This document shows, one piece after another, positions 13,401 to 28,400 of a DNA stretch of 64,000 nucleotides. The DNA comes from Phoronis australis (taxonomy: Eukaryota; Phoronida; Phoronidae), in NCBI GenBank assembly GCA_002633005.1, contig NMRA01000347.1, forward strand, positions 43,031-107,030, read 5' to 3'. Both the position numbers and the translations under genes were made by a program. The notes under the pieces were generated by a model. That model was not told the DNA's origin. It saw only the letters and a list, made by a program, of their open reading frames with translations, and did no database searches. The number at the start of each line of letters is the position of its first letter. Position 1 is the first letter of the stretch.

Positions 13401-16400
13401 TTCACGACATGTTGTTTTTAGATAAGAACGGTCTTTAAAGGAATCAAATCTACCCACATTTAGCGATTTTCTTCAGTGCGACCTCAATCATCATGTACTA
13501 GGTCGTTCGGAAGACATGATAGATGTTTTTATCGGACCAAAACAAGTATGAAAATAATTAAACGTAGAACATCTCTGATAACCTTAATTGTCATTAGATA
13601 TTGATTTATTCTCACTCTGGCAAATATCTAGCTTCGACTTAGTATTTTGTTAACTGCACAATGAATGCATGAATGATTTAAGTCTGAGCCAGGAGTGATT
13701 TTTTATTCTGGAGTACATGTAATTACTGAGACATAAGTCAACCTCGTTTTTCTGATTTCACTGTCATCAGCATTCTGTTCCTGATCACCACTTAGAGAAT
13801 TTCAAGGGTCTGTTTGAATGTGGCCCACGAATGTGGATTGTGAAATTTTGTTTTACCAAATCCATCTCTCTGCTACAGTGTCTGTGGTATCCAGCACTTA
13901 CAGCGCGGTGGTAATGTACAGATTGGCTTTTTCGACTCCATCTGGTTTGTGATTGTGACCTTCTCCACTGTTGGCTATGGTGACCTGACCCCTGACATTT
14001 GGCCCAGTCAACTCTTCATGATGTGTATGATTGTAGCAGCACTCATAGTTCTACCCTCACAAGTAAGGAGAGTTCTGTTTCCTACCTTATTGATGGGAGA
14101 GTAGAATTTACTTTCATTGTAAATCCAATGATTTTAACCTCACAAGTTGAGAGAGCTCTGTTTTGTGCCTTTGTGGAAAGAGGGATATAAAACATGCTTA
14201 GTCATTAATGTTTCTCTCCTCGCAAGTGAGGAAAGTTCCATTTCGTTCCTTAGTTCAGAATATAACATATCATTGTTCAACTTATATCTCCTACCTGATT
14301 CATCTTCCATATTTGATGGGTTCTGTGTACAATAAATAACAACGTGCTTGACCTTTTGTGACCCACTTAGTTCATTTTCGTAATCAAAAATAGAAAATTG
14401 CTGATCAATTTGTGTTCAGTATCCTAAGTACACTCGCCACCATTCTTCTGTTGAAATTAGACAAAAAGAAAAGTGACTGTCTTATTAGTATTTGGGAAAT
14501 AACGACCCCTGCCTGACCCCAGTCTGATAGTCAATTTGGGCTTGGAAGGGTTAAATGTATGGTGGATTAGCACTTTGAGGAGGTTGTAAGTCATGGCTGT
14601 CATTAACACACACAGTAGGCCTTTTGAATTGAAATGCAAGGTCAGGGAAGGCAGGTCTTTGTGAACTCTGCTCTAAGTCAGGCAATTGTTCCAGTTGGAC
14701 TGTGTAACTAAACCAGGGCTTGGAATTTTCCGCGGAAACGCGGATTTCCGCTTTTTTGAAATGTGCTTTCCGCTTTTTTTATAATATTTCCACGTAAAAA
14801 AATCGGATTTGATATGAAATTTCCGCGGCAAATTCCTTTCTTACCGCGGCGTTGCAGACGACGTTCACCTCGGAAAGCGGAAGTTGCTCTTTATGTTTGG
14901 AGGAACGTAAATTGTCAACATTGCCGGGGCATCTGGGTAAAGCATGGTGTGATTTTCAATGGCGGCTCGTGTTATTGTTAAGCGCGGCGACAAATACTAC
15001 CGCTCTGCAGCCAAAATTGTGCGGGTTGGGAGTGGACGGGCGAGCGAAAAAGACGCAGACGCATGCTACTGATGGTGGTAACGTTTTTTTTTTTTTTTTA
15101 TAGTCCTCCCGATTTTTGTCGGGGAAAGGTTCACATTGACCAGTTCTAGGCTGGTTATCGGGCGATGATAAAAGTTTCGGCGTTTTTTGTCATTGGTCAT
15201 TCCAAGCCATGCTAAACACAACTTGATAAAAGTTTTGTGATGCTGATTGAGATAATTGTTTTATTACCCCTTGTGTACTATGAATAGTGAAGCCCTCAAC
15301 ACATGATTTAATGATATTTTCATATTTTCCAGTTTGAACAGCTGGCCTACACATGGGTGGAGAGGCAGAAGCTGGGTGGAACTTACAGCAGTCACCGTGC
15401 TCAGACAGAGAAACACGTGGTCGTCTGCACTACAACTCTTCATGCTGACACAGTCATGGACTTTCTGAATGAGTTCTATGCACACCCTCTGTTACAGGTA
15501 ACTCAGCTCTATAGGGAGTCCTCTGGAGCCCCTTCACTTTGCACTGTTAGAATTTTGATATAAAATTCAATTTACTTTGTATTCACCAGACATGTTCCAG
15601 TTTGAGGAGACACTGTTGTCTAGTTGGATAAGTGTTCGTTTCCTGCACTGAATTTCTTGGATTCGAGTCCCACTGGGACACACCGCTAGACTCCCAAGTA
15701 CAGCTCTAACTCATCAGCTCGATTTTATATGTTAATAAAGTATTAAAATGCTTCCTGGTGATAAATTCAATGGGGCCACATAAGAAACTTGTGCTCGTCT
15801 GGTACAATATGTAGGAGACTGCCTGCAATTTTTTGTTATTGTTTGAGTTCTACTGCATTTTTGTCATAAAAGAAAAGTTCATACATGTCCACACAGTGGG
15901 AAAATTTGAAGGTTCCTTCCAATTCTTATAACCTAAAAAGCTTCTTTCCCCCAACTTTGGTATTATAGTACAGGATGAAACATATTTAAAAATCATAAAA
16001 TAGGTAGTATATTTCAAGTTAAGACATACATTTGTTTGTTAACTACTGAAGCCAGTCTTTGCTCTCATCTATTAGCAGGCACTGCTATCTATGGTCATGT
16101 CTCAGTTCACACTGGTGTTTTCTCCTCCAGGACTTTTATGTCGTGCTCCTGTCACCATGTGAACTAGATGCCACAATGAAGATGATTCTTCAAGTGCCAA
16201 TCTGGGCCCAGAGGGTCATTTACATACAAGGCTCCGCCCTAAAAGACAGTGACTTGGCACGCTGCAGGTGACTACTGTTACTAAATGTAATGCACTGTTC
16301 TGGCTTACTGACGAGGCTTTTAAAAATAATAGAGCATTTTTGAATTTTGAGCTGTGCTGAGGCATTAACATTAGTAAATAAAATTGCAGTATGTTTGTCT

Positions 16401-19400
16401 GAAATCTTCTAAATTTGTCCGTCCAAGGCATGTGTTAGAAGAATCATACATTTCAGGCTTGGAGGGGAAACTAGTCCACTTAGTGGCTTAGAATTTTGCA
16501 GAGTGTTGGAAATCAGAGTATTGTAAATCGTGGGTGTCAATAAGCCTTTTCATTGGAATTGACAGGAAAGGTCAAGGTCAGTGAAAGTAGTTCTTTGTGA
16601 ATTCTGCTCTTAGTCATACAACTGTCCTGGTTGGACTGTGAACATAGGGTTTATGTTCCTCGCTGAGAAGATAGTAGTTTTATTACTCCCTATGGGTTTT
16701 GAATAATCCTGCCCGTAATGTAAGGACGTTATTATGGTCAAAGAGTACTATTGCTACTGGTATCTATATCTAGTTTTTTATTCTACCAACAGGATGCAAG
16801 ATGCTGAGGCGTGTTTCATCCTTGCAGCTCGTAACTATGCCGACAAGTCTGCATCAGACCAACACACAGTGCTCAGGTCATGGGCGGTCAAAGACTTCAG
16901 CCCCCTCTGTCCGCAGTACGTGCAGATCTTCAGGCCTGAGAACAAGTTCCACGTCAAGTTTGCAGGTATTGCGATGTATACTCTGAGTAGAGGTTAAGGA
17001 AACTGCAACTGCTGCATGGCCTCTCGCTTGGCTTGCTATCAATACTTGAACCTGGTCTGCTTTACTGTATATATTACGTAATTCCTAGATCCTCGGAGAA
17101 GTCTCATCTCCTTCGATCGGATGATATTGACTACAAGTTGCGGGAACTGCAGTCACCCAGAATCTCGTTTGTCAGGTGACATTGTCCTCTTGTTCCTCGC
17201 AGGCAACAATTTATATTTGGCACCTCTTTTTTGTTTTGATTTGCACTTATTTGATTTCCAGTTTCTTCTTTTTCCGTCTCTTTTTATTTTGGCTTTATTC
17301 ATGCAAAAACGTTTATTTCAGTTCAATTTTACAAAATGACGCAAAAATTATTTCTATCACACAAGCCTATTTATTTGTGGAACAATACATCACCAGGAAA
17401 ATTTTCCTCTTTTTTGTCACTGGTCATTCCAAGCCCTGATGGTAGCTATGGTAACGAGCTTAAAATGGAAATCAGTTATTTGGTGTTACCTAATATTTTA
17501 TGAAAAAGTGGAAAAAAATAACTTGTCAGCCAATTTTGTGAGATTGTACCGTGATATGGTAACATAGACGAAATTTATTTTGACCCGGATTTTAAGTCAT
17601 TTCCTGTTTCCTGCTTGCAGAACATGTGGTGTGTGAAGACGAGTTCCGCTACGCCTTGTTGTCCAATAACTGTCTGGTTCCAGGCACGTCCACTTTGGTC
17701 ACTCTTCTTCTACACACATCGCGTGGACAGTAAGTGATGCTGTCTTTTGATGACCCCTGTTCCGAAATGTCACCTGTCCACACGCTCTCTACGAATGCAA
17801 ACTAATTTTCTTTCTTTTCTGGACTCGTGGTAAAAATTCATGTCAAAATCTCTTAAGTTGCCCCAAAGAAGTAACCTGTGATTGATCAGTTATTAAGTTT
17901 TTAATGTGATAGACCTTCGCATCCTTCGTCATCTTTCCATAGAATTATGATAACTGCTCTTTAACCACCATTTTGAGTGAGTTGTTATCCATTCCTGTTT
18001 GAGAATTAGAGCAATATGTGTTTTATTATCTAAGAAACCTGAAGTGTTACTCGTGGCTAAAATGTGGAAATTGTTTATGTTTCTACGACAACCTTCCATC
18101 TCATTCACTCTGTAGTCGTGTGTCCATTTAAGTGACCATGTCACCTGGATGGTCCATGTCCTTCCTAGTCATGTGTACGTATACCTTAGGGTACTGCAGT
18201 CTTCTACCATCTACGTTTAGAAGGTAATCGTGGCAAGCTTTTAGTATGGATTATCTTACCCCTCTCTCAAACCACTGTCGGTGTTTCTGAACCACACACT
18301 GGTACATTACTCCTGTCAATAGTGTTACCCGTGTCCAATGAATGTGACCCCTACAGGTGCGGCTGTGTCATCTGCAGTCTGCTAGACGAGCGTCCAATTT
18401 ATTGGGATGTTCTCCCATTTGATGACTTTACCAGACAGAGTGGTTGTGAATGTTTGTTAACATCTTGTTCCTTTATCTGATAAGAGCAATTATCGAACAA
18501 AAGAGAGCTGGCCCTCCAACCAAATTACCAAAATGGAGTTAATCAGTCATCTAAGACACTGGCTACTGTAGTCCACTGCCCGACTTGTTCATTAATTTTG
18601 CCATTCAATTCAGGTGGGGAGTCGATGGGTGGACCCTGTAATGCATCAATGTATTGTTATCAGAAAGAAAAAAGAACAAGCTTGTGATGTCCACTGGGGT
18701 AATAGTTTTGAAGAGTCACTCACTGCCAGTCTCTTGGTTTTCGCAGTTGCCTGCACACTGTGCAGGTTTATGTTGTAATTCATTTCAGGGAAGGTCAGAC
18801 ATCTCATGTTCATATTGTAATTCATGTCTTCATTATTACAGGGAAGGTCAGACATCCCATGAAGAGTGGCAGAAGGTGTATGGCCGTTGCTCTGGTAACG
18901 AGATTTATCACATTGTCCTTGGCAACAGTCAGTTCTTCGGAGAATACGAGGGGAAGAGTTTCACGTATGCCTCGTTTCACGCGCATCGAAAGTAGGTCAT
19001 GTTCACTCTTCTCAGTGACAAAGGACACTCCTAAAGCATACTGTGGAATTGTCTCTGTTAATACCATTGTGATGCTTTTAGGGAATATCAAGAGACAATT
19101 CTCTAGTGTGAAGTGTTGAACTGAGCCAGATCTAACTACAATTCTCCACTCATTTTTCACAAAAATTCTTGCCAAAATGGCCGTTTTTTCCATTTTTTGT
19201 TAGCTAATTACCTTGTTTCAAATAAGAAAGAATTCAGCAAATGTCATTTTATGAATCTGAACACTATCAACCATGCTTGTAATAGACTAACCCGTTCTTA
19301 ATCTTTATTTTGTGCAGAAATTAACAAAGATAGAATGATTTCACTTATTGGTCATATTGTGTGCTAAATGAGTAAGGCTTTACCATGTGTGAGTACATAT

Positions 19401-22400
19401 GTCCACTGTGCCTGAACTGTGCCTGAACTGTGCCTCACTTTGATCTTTAACTATCATGGCTGTCATCATCATTATCATCATTCCCCTCAGGTATGGTGTC
19501 AGTCTCGTCGCGGTGAGAAAAGAGTCACCCAATGCCCACATTCAGCTCAACCCTGGCCCCCGGCACATCATGCGAGCCAGCGATACATGCTTCTACATGA
19601 GTATCACTAAGGAAGAGAACTCCGCCTTCATCCTTGCTCACCCTAACAACGAGAAAGAACAGTCCAGAACAGAAAGGCTACGCGCCTCAATACGACGATC
19701 TGCAGCCAATAATGGAGACACAAAATCAAAGGCTGTGGTGGCCAGTATGATAGCTGGTGTAGGTATGTTGGTAGTCATGGACTTACTGTGTCTTGAGTTC
19801 ACAGGTTATGCCCAATAACAGTAACATAACTCCATTAAGTTATTTTGACCTTATAAATGTTGATTTCCCAGAGTGGCAAATATTTTCATACAAAAGGCTC
19901 GAAGGTCAGGGGCTCTGAATCACATGTGGCTAATATACATTCCCTTCATTCTAGTTTACTGGGAGTGTCAGTAGACTTGTTTGTATATTGTAGGCTTTCC
20001 TGCTATTTCCAGTACTATCCTCTCTTTCTGCCAGCAGTGTGTCCCTCTTCACTCCCATTTCTCCTTACCTACATATTTCCTTCCCAGCTCTCCTTATTGT
20101 CAAGCTCTGCTAAGTGTTGCTTTTTTTCAATGCTTGTGGTTCATAATTGGCAGATGCTTCATCCTTACTGTATCATGTTTGTCAGGTACGTTAGCCTTGG
20201 AACTTCAACATACTCGCTCCCAAGAGAATATTCCAACAGAGCAAGCAGACGGTAGCAGTTCTGCTAGTGAACTGCCTAAACAACAGGTGGAGCTGCCCAA
20301 AGGTGAGTCAGATGGGTTGAAAGTAGACACAGTTGCAGATTAAACTATGTGAACAATGGTTTCCTGTTCTGTCTGAAGCAGGCTCTTCATTGAGGTATAA
20401 GGTCTCAGCTTTGTAGTTTTTTGCAATATGTTCGAAAGCATTCAGTATCTGAGAGACTCTTTGATATTTGTTTGTGTGCGTGGAAATATATAGATCACAA
20501 ACATTTTAAAGGCTGGTCTGCACGTCATTGGTCCAGATGGTTCAATGGATTATAGCGATTACAGTTAGTAGAAGGACCTGCACTCGAGTCTCAGATAGGG
20601 CAAAAATCTTTTCAGATTTATGGTCATTAGGTCACGTGGCCAACAGGTGGCATGCAGATCAGACTTAAAAATGCCTGTGAGTGAGTGTTTTTTTTACTCA
20701 GTTTTGTCTCTTCTAGTGACAGTTCAATCAAATTGTTCAGTAAGATTTTACATTCTTTAGACAATGTCCAAGGGTGATGTAGAGCACGTGATATTCATCC
20801 TACTCTGTGACTCTGTTGTGTGACTCTGTTGTGTGACTCTGTTGTGTGACTCTGTTGTGTGACTCTGTTGTGCGACTCTGTTGTGTGACTCTGTTTTGTG
20901 ACTCTGTTGTGTGACTCTGTTTTGTGACTCTGTTGTGCGACTGTTGTGTGACTCTGTTGTGTGACTCAATTGTGTTAATTCTGGTTTGTGTTTGCCCAGG
21001 TCTAACCATAGCCAGCCTGAACAAACGGCCCAGTATCGCCCCTGTCCCCGCTCTCCTGCAGTTTCTGGAGTCTGAGAACATTGCAATCATGGTGGAAGAC
21101 TCGCATACCATGGAGGATAGTGAAACTGATGACGTTACCGACGGCGATATGGCATGGGACGAATCACAGGAAGAGTAGGTTTTACTTTGGAGTAACACCA
21201 AAGCGTTATTCCTATTTTTTTACTTTGAATTTAAGTATTGTAACAAATTAATACATTTTTATAATAAGCGCTTAAAGGTGACTGACGAAAGAAAACTGCA
21301 TGAAAATCTTAGTTGCAGTTTCTATGAGCTGAAGAATTTCTCGAGTTGACTGTTCTGGTCACCAGTCACTGATGGTTGATACACACTCAGTAAGCTGCAC
21401 TGATTCTCGGGAGGCAATTTTACATCATCGTTGTACATGCTAATTTAGTTTTTATGTATTAATTGCATACAATGTATTGAACATTTCGTTGTTTCATTTT
21501 GATGATCCATTGTTGCGAAAAGGATGAATTTTATTGTATTTTATGCTGTTGACACTCTATGACATAACCGTCGACTACTACATGCAGTGTATGTTAATGT
21601 ATTACTTCTTTCCAGTTATGTAAGTGGTTTCCCTCCCATCTTTCCATACATCGGTACAAGCAAGACCCTGTGTCACCTGTTGAAGATTAAAAGACCTCTG
21701 TGTTGCCTTGAACTATCCATGGTGAGTGTTGGTCACAAACACAGCTAGACTGCTGAGATAAAAGGTATCCAGGCTATCTGTGATGGAGATGGACTGTGGA
21801 TGGGATTAATGCAGCAGCATATGATCCTATACGTGATGGGTAAACAGGTATCCACGACGAAGACTGAGGTAATATGAGTTGAAGACGTGTTTGTGCAATG
21901 CTCAAGTAACTAGCAGTAATGCCATGATTTGAATGCAGTTCTCTCTAATGAGAGTGCAAAGCTCTGATCTCTGACCCATGGTCTCCTTTGGTACTGTCAT
22001 ATGGTGGGCTCTTGGAGTGATTTTTTCCTGGTGCATAGCAGAGTTTGAACCTGTCGAAAGCCCGTTCACAAATGTCCTGAAATCCAAGGTACTTTTCGCT
22101 ACTGGGATCGAATACTTTCAGATCCAAGAGAAGTTCTATGAGAAGACTCAAAGCATGGCTACGGCCTCACCACTGGGGGGCATGGCTATGGCCTCACCAC
22201 TGGGGGGGCATGGCTATGGCCTCACCACTGGGGGGGGCATGGCTATGGCCTCGCCACTGGGGGGCATGGCTATGGCCTCACCACTGGGGGGCATGGCTAC
22301 GGCCTCACCACTGGGGGGGCATGGCTATGGCCTCACCACTGGGGGGCATGGCTATGGCCTCGCCACTGGGGGGCATGGCTACGGCTTCACCACTGGGGGG

Positions 22401-25400
22401 GCATGGCTATGGCATCGTCACTGTCACCAGTCTTGGCTACGTAATCTGTACATGGAATGTTTTAAGCAACCAGCGCCCAGCTCAGCCAGGAAGCCCTTAT
22501 AAAATGTGGAAACATTATGTGGGTGACATATTCTCAAACTACAGCCGCTACCTGAATTACCTAGTAGCAGTCCTTAACCAAATGAACAGCATAACTTCGA
22601 CAATAATATCCATAAAAAAATTTTCAACAGTCCGCCATTCATTGATGTACTGGCAACCATTCACCAGGAAAAAATGAAAATGCAATCCATGTGCCCACCA
22701 GAGTCACCTGCTAGGTTTTCTAAGCATGCTCTGTACCTGAAGATGGTTTGAGCATTGACTGACTGAAGCGTTGTGTCAAAGCAAGTAGGCTAGAGGTTGG
22801 TGCAAATAGACCATTAGGTTTTAGAAATCCTGTGACAGAAACTTGTAATCTCTCAATTGGAAAGCAAAAATTTATACTAGATATGTCTTTACCTTGTCTG
22901 TGATACTCATGTGATCCAAAATTATCCAGATTATTGAATACTGTGGCGCCTTAGTTTTTAAAACATTGTCCCTATGTGAGTTTTGTTCATGAAGAATTAA
23001 TTGTCTCCCCTTAATTATCTCCCCTTGCAGACGTGTGAACACTGTGGGTTCTGCAGCGCCATTGACTACAACTGGTCAAACAAAGTGGTCATTCTGGCCT
23101 CAGACTCGGCCAGTAATGGACTGTACAACTTCATTGTACCTCTGCGGTCACATTGTCGCCCGAAGGCCTCACTCAATCCCATAGTGCTCTTGTTGGAGAG
23201 AAGGTGAGAATACAACAGTCGATCTGTAAGAGAATTGTTTAATCTCTTGTTGTCCTGTGTTGATGCAAACTTATTAAGGGAGAAACAGTTTGTGACATGG
23301 GACAATTGTTCATTAAGACAATGGTCACCTTTGTTACTAAGGATCAATAAGTAACTTCTGATGTATTAATTGTAGACCCATAAAACTATACGTTTCCAAA
23401 ATCCAACCTTAATTTTCAACCAGAACAGGTATTGCATCAACTTTATACAGATACAGGGTGATAAAAGCTTCTGGTAGCCAATTTGAAATTCCAGAGAGAA
23501 TTCTTAGGAACTCATTATGATGATTTTGCAAACTTACATGAGAGTGTGTTCTTTCATTTGAAAGTGGTCAGTTGGGACTTGGAGGGGGTTACCAGTCTAC
23601 ATAGTTGCTTAGAATTGTGCAGACAGTTGAAAATCATGGATGTCATTCACACACAATAGGCCTTTTGAAATTGGCATACAACTTCATTGAAACAGTTTTT
23701 GTGAGCCCTGCCCTTACTATCGCTATACAACTGTCCCAGTTGGACTGTGTACCTATCCACAGCTAAACAAAAGGTATCTGGTCCTATCTGCAAATGTAAT
23801 TGTTTTATTACCCCATGTGGATCATTGAATAGCCAAGCCCAGAATGAAACCATGCAGAATATATACTGCTGCGAAATTAAAGCTTGCATAAAATTGGTTG
23901 TTATAAAATTGGTTGTTACATGTTACGTGTTATTCACTTCCTGTTTGCTATTTTCAGGCCAGAGTTGATTTTCCTAGAGACCATGTCTTTCTTCCCGATG
24001 GTCTATTGGATGATTGGCAAGATCGACTGGTAATGAATCATCTCCATTTGTGAGGAGGCAGTGTGGCCTAGTGTGATAGGTGTCCACCTTCTTTTCTGGA
24101 GGTCGTGGGTTCGAGTCTCGCTGGGCCACACTGCTAGACCCTTGAGTCAGGTTTCTAGCTCCTCAGCTTGGTTTTAACTATATATTAATAAAGCACAAAA
24201 ATATTTCCAGGTGATCAGTGCAATGGGCCCACATGCACTGCCTGTGCACGTCTAGTGCAACGTGTACCAGACTGCCTGCAATTATTTTAAAACTGTATCA
24301 ACATTAATTTTGTACTTGCAAATTAGGATTATAATGACATATTGTACATTTAATTTGAAGAAAATTATGACTATTTCTAAGGATATATTCAATTATAGCA
24401 CTCCTTGAAAATCATTCGGTGTTTATTATTTTTCTGAAATTTTCTGCTTTTTCGTATACAGCCGCAACAAATTTATTTAATTTGTACATTTAAAAAATTA
24501 ATTACTTAGGTCCGGTAACATTGCCACTAAAACGTAACTTGTGTTTTCCTCCTGCAGTCTGGATGACTTGCTACGTTCAGGCATCAGTTTTGCCGACAAT
24601 ATCGTGGTGGTGAACAAGGAGGTGTCCAACTGTGAAGAGGAGGATTACCTGGCTGACTGTAACACCATTGTGGCCGTACAGACCATCTTCAGGTAAGGGC
24701 AGCTTTAAGGGAAGGCATGTCAACCTTTCTGTGGCTAGCATTTTGTCTTTTGAAGTCGTTAATGGGATACGCAACACAATTTTGATGATAATTTCACATG
24801 GTATGGCACTGTAGCACCCCCTGTTGGAGGCAATGTATCACCCAAATTGTTCCATCTCCTGCTATAGCACAGTAGCACCCCTTGTTAGAGATGGAATTTC
24901 AGCGAAGTTTTTTTGTCACATGCCATTGCACAGTAGTCACGGTTAAATTCACCACAGACTTTACAAATTTCATTGTTGACCCATACCGGCAGTATGGTTG
25001 AATTGCTTAATTCCTCAGTTACTTGCTGCTCAGGTCATTACGGCATTTTCCAGTTGCTCCCAACTTGTACGATTTTATAGCCCAACAACAAGTTTGGAAG
25101 TTTACCCCTGTAGCCAATATCTTACATGACTGATTAACTCCATTCTGGCATATATGGGTGGAGAGCCAGCTCTCTTTTGTTCGATAATTGCTTTAATCTC
25201 CAATAACATCGTATCTACCATGACTGGGCTGTGCTGTTAAAAAGAAAAGTTAAGTTATAACATATTTGAACATAAATCAGTAGTATTTCTGAAATCTTCG
25301 TCAACTGGTGATCATGTTTAGTTTTTGAATCGCCAAAATCGCCCAATTGCAACTGAAGTGACGACAACCTATTCTTTCCGAATACACCAATTCACTCTGA

Positions 25401-28400
25401 GTTTGACTGTGTTCACACGTGGTCTGTAATAAGCCTGGTAGATAAGTGGCCTGCGTTTTGTCATAGCAGACAAAAGAGCGTGCTTGACAGTTAACAAAGA
25501 AGCTAGATGTTATCATACGCTCAGAACCCCCTCTGTCTGGTGAAGTCACTGAACGGGAAAGCGCTGTCATGTCACTTCAGTGGCCTGACCAATATGTATG
25601 CCATGTACCGTGAGCAGCAGCAACTAAATGCAACACTCTGTACGGTAGTATTTCACAGATTAAACATTATTGTTGATATATACTGACCAGAAACTAGATT
25701 TGCCATAATTCGCAAGTTTCAGTGTTCAAGGCTCAATTTACCTCTTTTAAGCTTGCACTCCATCAGATCGACAATAGTTTAAAACAGTGACCAGTATGGG
25801 CAACAGATGACAGACATTACAGTTGATATTGGCCATGTTTACACAGTCACCTGTAACCGTCTATATTTATTGCTATTTTCAGACTATTTCCCAGTGCCAA
25901 TATTATCACAGAGCTGTCACAATCAACCAACATGCGCTTTATGCAGTTCCGAGCCAAAGACCGTTACGCTCTTCAGCTGTCGAAGGTAGAAAAGAAGGAA
26001 AAAGAACGCGGCTCACATATCTCTTACATGTTCAGACTTCCCTTCGCTGCTGGTAATGTGTTCAGTGCTAGCATGCTGGATACTCTATTGTATCAGGTGA
26101 GTGAAGCGCAAGCGCCATCTGTGGGCCAATAGTTGAAATGGGTTTTACTACCCCTGTAAAGCTGTGATGAATTTTGACACACGCCAGAGGCTGACGTGGA
26201 TGAATGTTTATTTCATGAGCCATTCTCTTGTTCAGCTAGTGGTTCACTCTGAAATGGTAATTAGCATACTGATAGTCAATAGTTACAGTTAGGTTTGGGA
26301 CTGAGAGTCATCACTGAGTGAATTTAATCTGATTTGACCTGCTGCCTTTCAGTTAGCGGTATCTTCTTTGACAGCAGAGCTGTGGAACGTATTTAATGGA
26401 ATTGTGTCCATGAGCTAGCTTTTTTGCAGTTTCATGTACTTAAGCTTGTACTTCTCAATTTGACGTCAATGATGTCATCGTCTTGGTTCTTTAGAGCGCA
26501 GACACTTTTCTCCTTTCTTTTCAGGCCTTTGTGAAGCCTTATCTTATAACATTTGTCAGACTCCTCCTGGGTATTGACCAAGCTGTAGGGTCTGGCCACC
26601 TGGCGTGCGTGAGTACATTGTTCTCTGTCTTTCACTTACTTGACAGGAAATTGTTCCAGTATGCATGGACTGGTTTAAAGCATTGACTTTTCCATGCTTA
26701 AAATTCTCGACATGCACAGTTGGAAGGATGGGTAATTGTGTTTTTCCAGGAATTCTCATATATTTGTTAGCTTGTAGTGTATTTTCTACATAACAAAATT
26801 ATTTTTGCTCAAATATTTTACACAAATTCCTAGGCGTTTTCTAAACTTCAGCCTGACAGAAAATGGCGGATATCTCTTGTGCATTCACATGTCTTAAACT
26901 GTTGCATTTATTTTGTATGTCTTCTATGCACTGTTATTACTAGTTTTCTATTTAAGTTTGAAAGCATCAGTACTTAGTGTTATGCAAGAGATAACTTTCA
27001 CCAACTTGCTCCTTAGATTTTACAGAATGTTTCTCATATTTGTACATATGCCTCAACTCAGACTAAGTTTCATGTAGCATCAACTGCAGTGCATTTACCT
27101 GTAGCCGTCTTTTACACAAACACATGTGACGTGGTGCAAGTTGTCACAGCGTGAGTTGCTGGATCAACACAAAAGTGAGTGAGTTGAACAAAGACAGTCC
27201 GCACATGTTCGTATTAACAAAATTATGGCAAATGTCCAAAATAATGCGATCGCCATATGTTTGTCATTGCGCGAGCAGACTAAAATATGACACTGGAGCA
27301 ACTGATCGAATGTAACTTGACTGTTCTACCTCTACTGGTGACAAAAATGGCCGACACAGTGTCAGTTTGTTCCGTGTCAGCTGCTTCATGTCAAGTGCGC
27401 CTCATAAAAATGCAACTTATATGCGTGTGCACCTAATTGCATGCATATGTGCAGCAGTGCTGCCAACTCTGACCTTGACTGCATCAGTAGCCACTGCAAG
27501 TCATCACATTATGCTAATACATTGTTCCATCTTCAGATGAAGATAACTAAAGATGACATGTGGATTCGCACATACGGCCGTCTGTACCAGAAGCTCTGCT
27601 CAACCACGTGTGAGGTCCCTATTGGAATCTACAGAACATTTGCTCAACTTCACTCTTCCGAATCTCAGGTATAAAGTCATGCAGCATGTGCTTAATTGCA
27701 TTTAGTTTCAGTTAGGAAGTGCAACCCGAGCTGCGTACAGTACAAGACAAAGTTGTCATACGGAATGTTGTTTTCCCGTCATGGAGGCGAATTCTGTGAA
27801 CAGCAAAAATGACTGAAAATACTAGACTGTTTATTTGATCAATATAAAATTGAACAAAAAGTGATACAATTACTGCTTACAAATCGATAACGTTATTACT
27901 AATCGATAACGTTACTTATTACAATTCGATAACGTTATTTCTGTTTGGGCAGCAAACGTCTAATTACAGAATAGCGTAGCCATCTTGCTAACTTTCTTTT
28001 TAATTCCTCTTCATTCTCAGTCATCAGGGGAGACTGCTCCGGGTAATTTTGTCTGAGTACTTTTGGCTTGTACTGTTTCTGTTACATTATGCAGTCAGGT
28101 GCAGATGATGTCATTTTCAAACGTTAAATACGATGAAAGTGATTGCCTTTGCAAGCTCACTGCACTGTTAAAATTGTTCAAACTTTCGTCGTGTGACAGT
28201 TGTACAGTATAAAGTCAAGAAACAATAATATGAAATTTTCTTACTCTTTATTTTTTTTAAGTTTCCATAAAGTACGTTTCTCTGTTCTGCCATATTGTGC
28301 ATTTAGCCACTTCCTGTCTGGCAAAGGTGGTTTGCCTTTTCGTTCCTGTTTGACATTTTATTGTAGTTTTCTTTGTGATTCTTCATTGTACCAAGTCGAG

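Noticed and set aside
15612-15690. tRNA gene
   Set aside because: A and B boxes belong to a SINE head; no complete cloverleaf and the same tail is found in other copies.
20757-21201. Open frames on the - strand rich in Thr-Glu-Ser-His-Asn
   Set aside because: They come from the 13-bp repeat plus the antisense of a KCNT exon.
21978-22677. Long + strand open frames (174 and 179 codons)
   Set aside because: They translate the 28-bp minisatellite in two frames; repeat-driven absence of stops, not coding.
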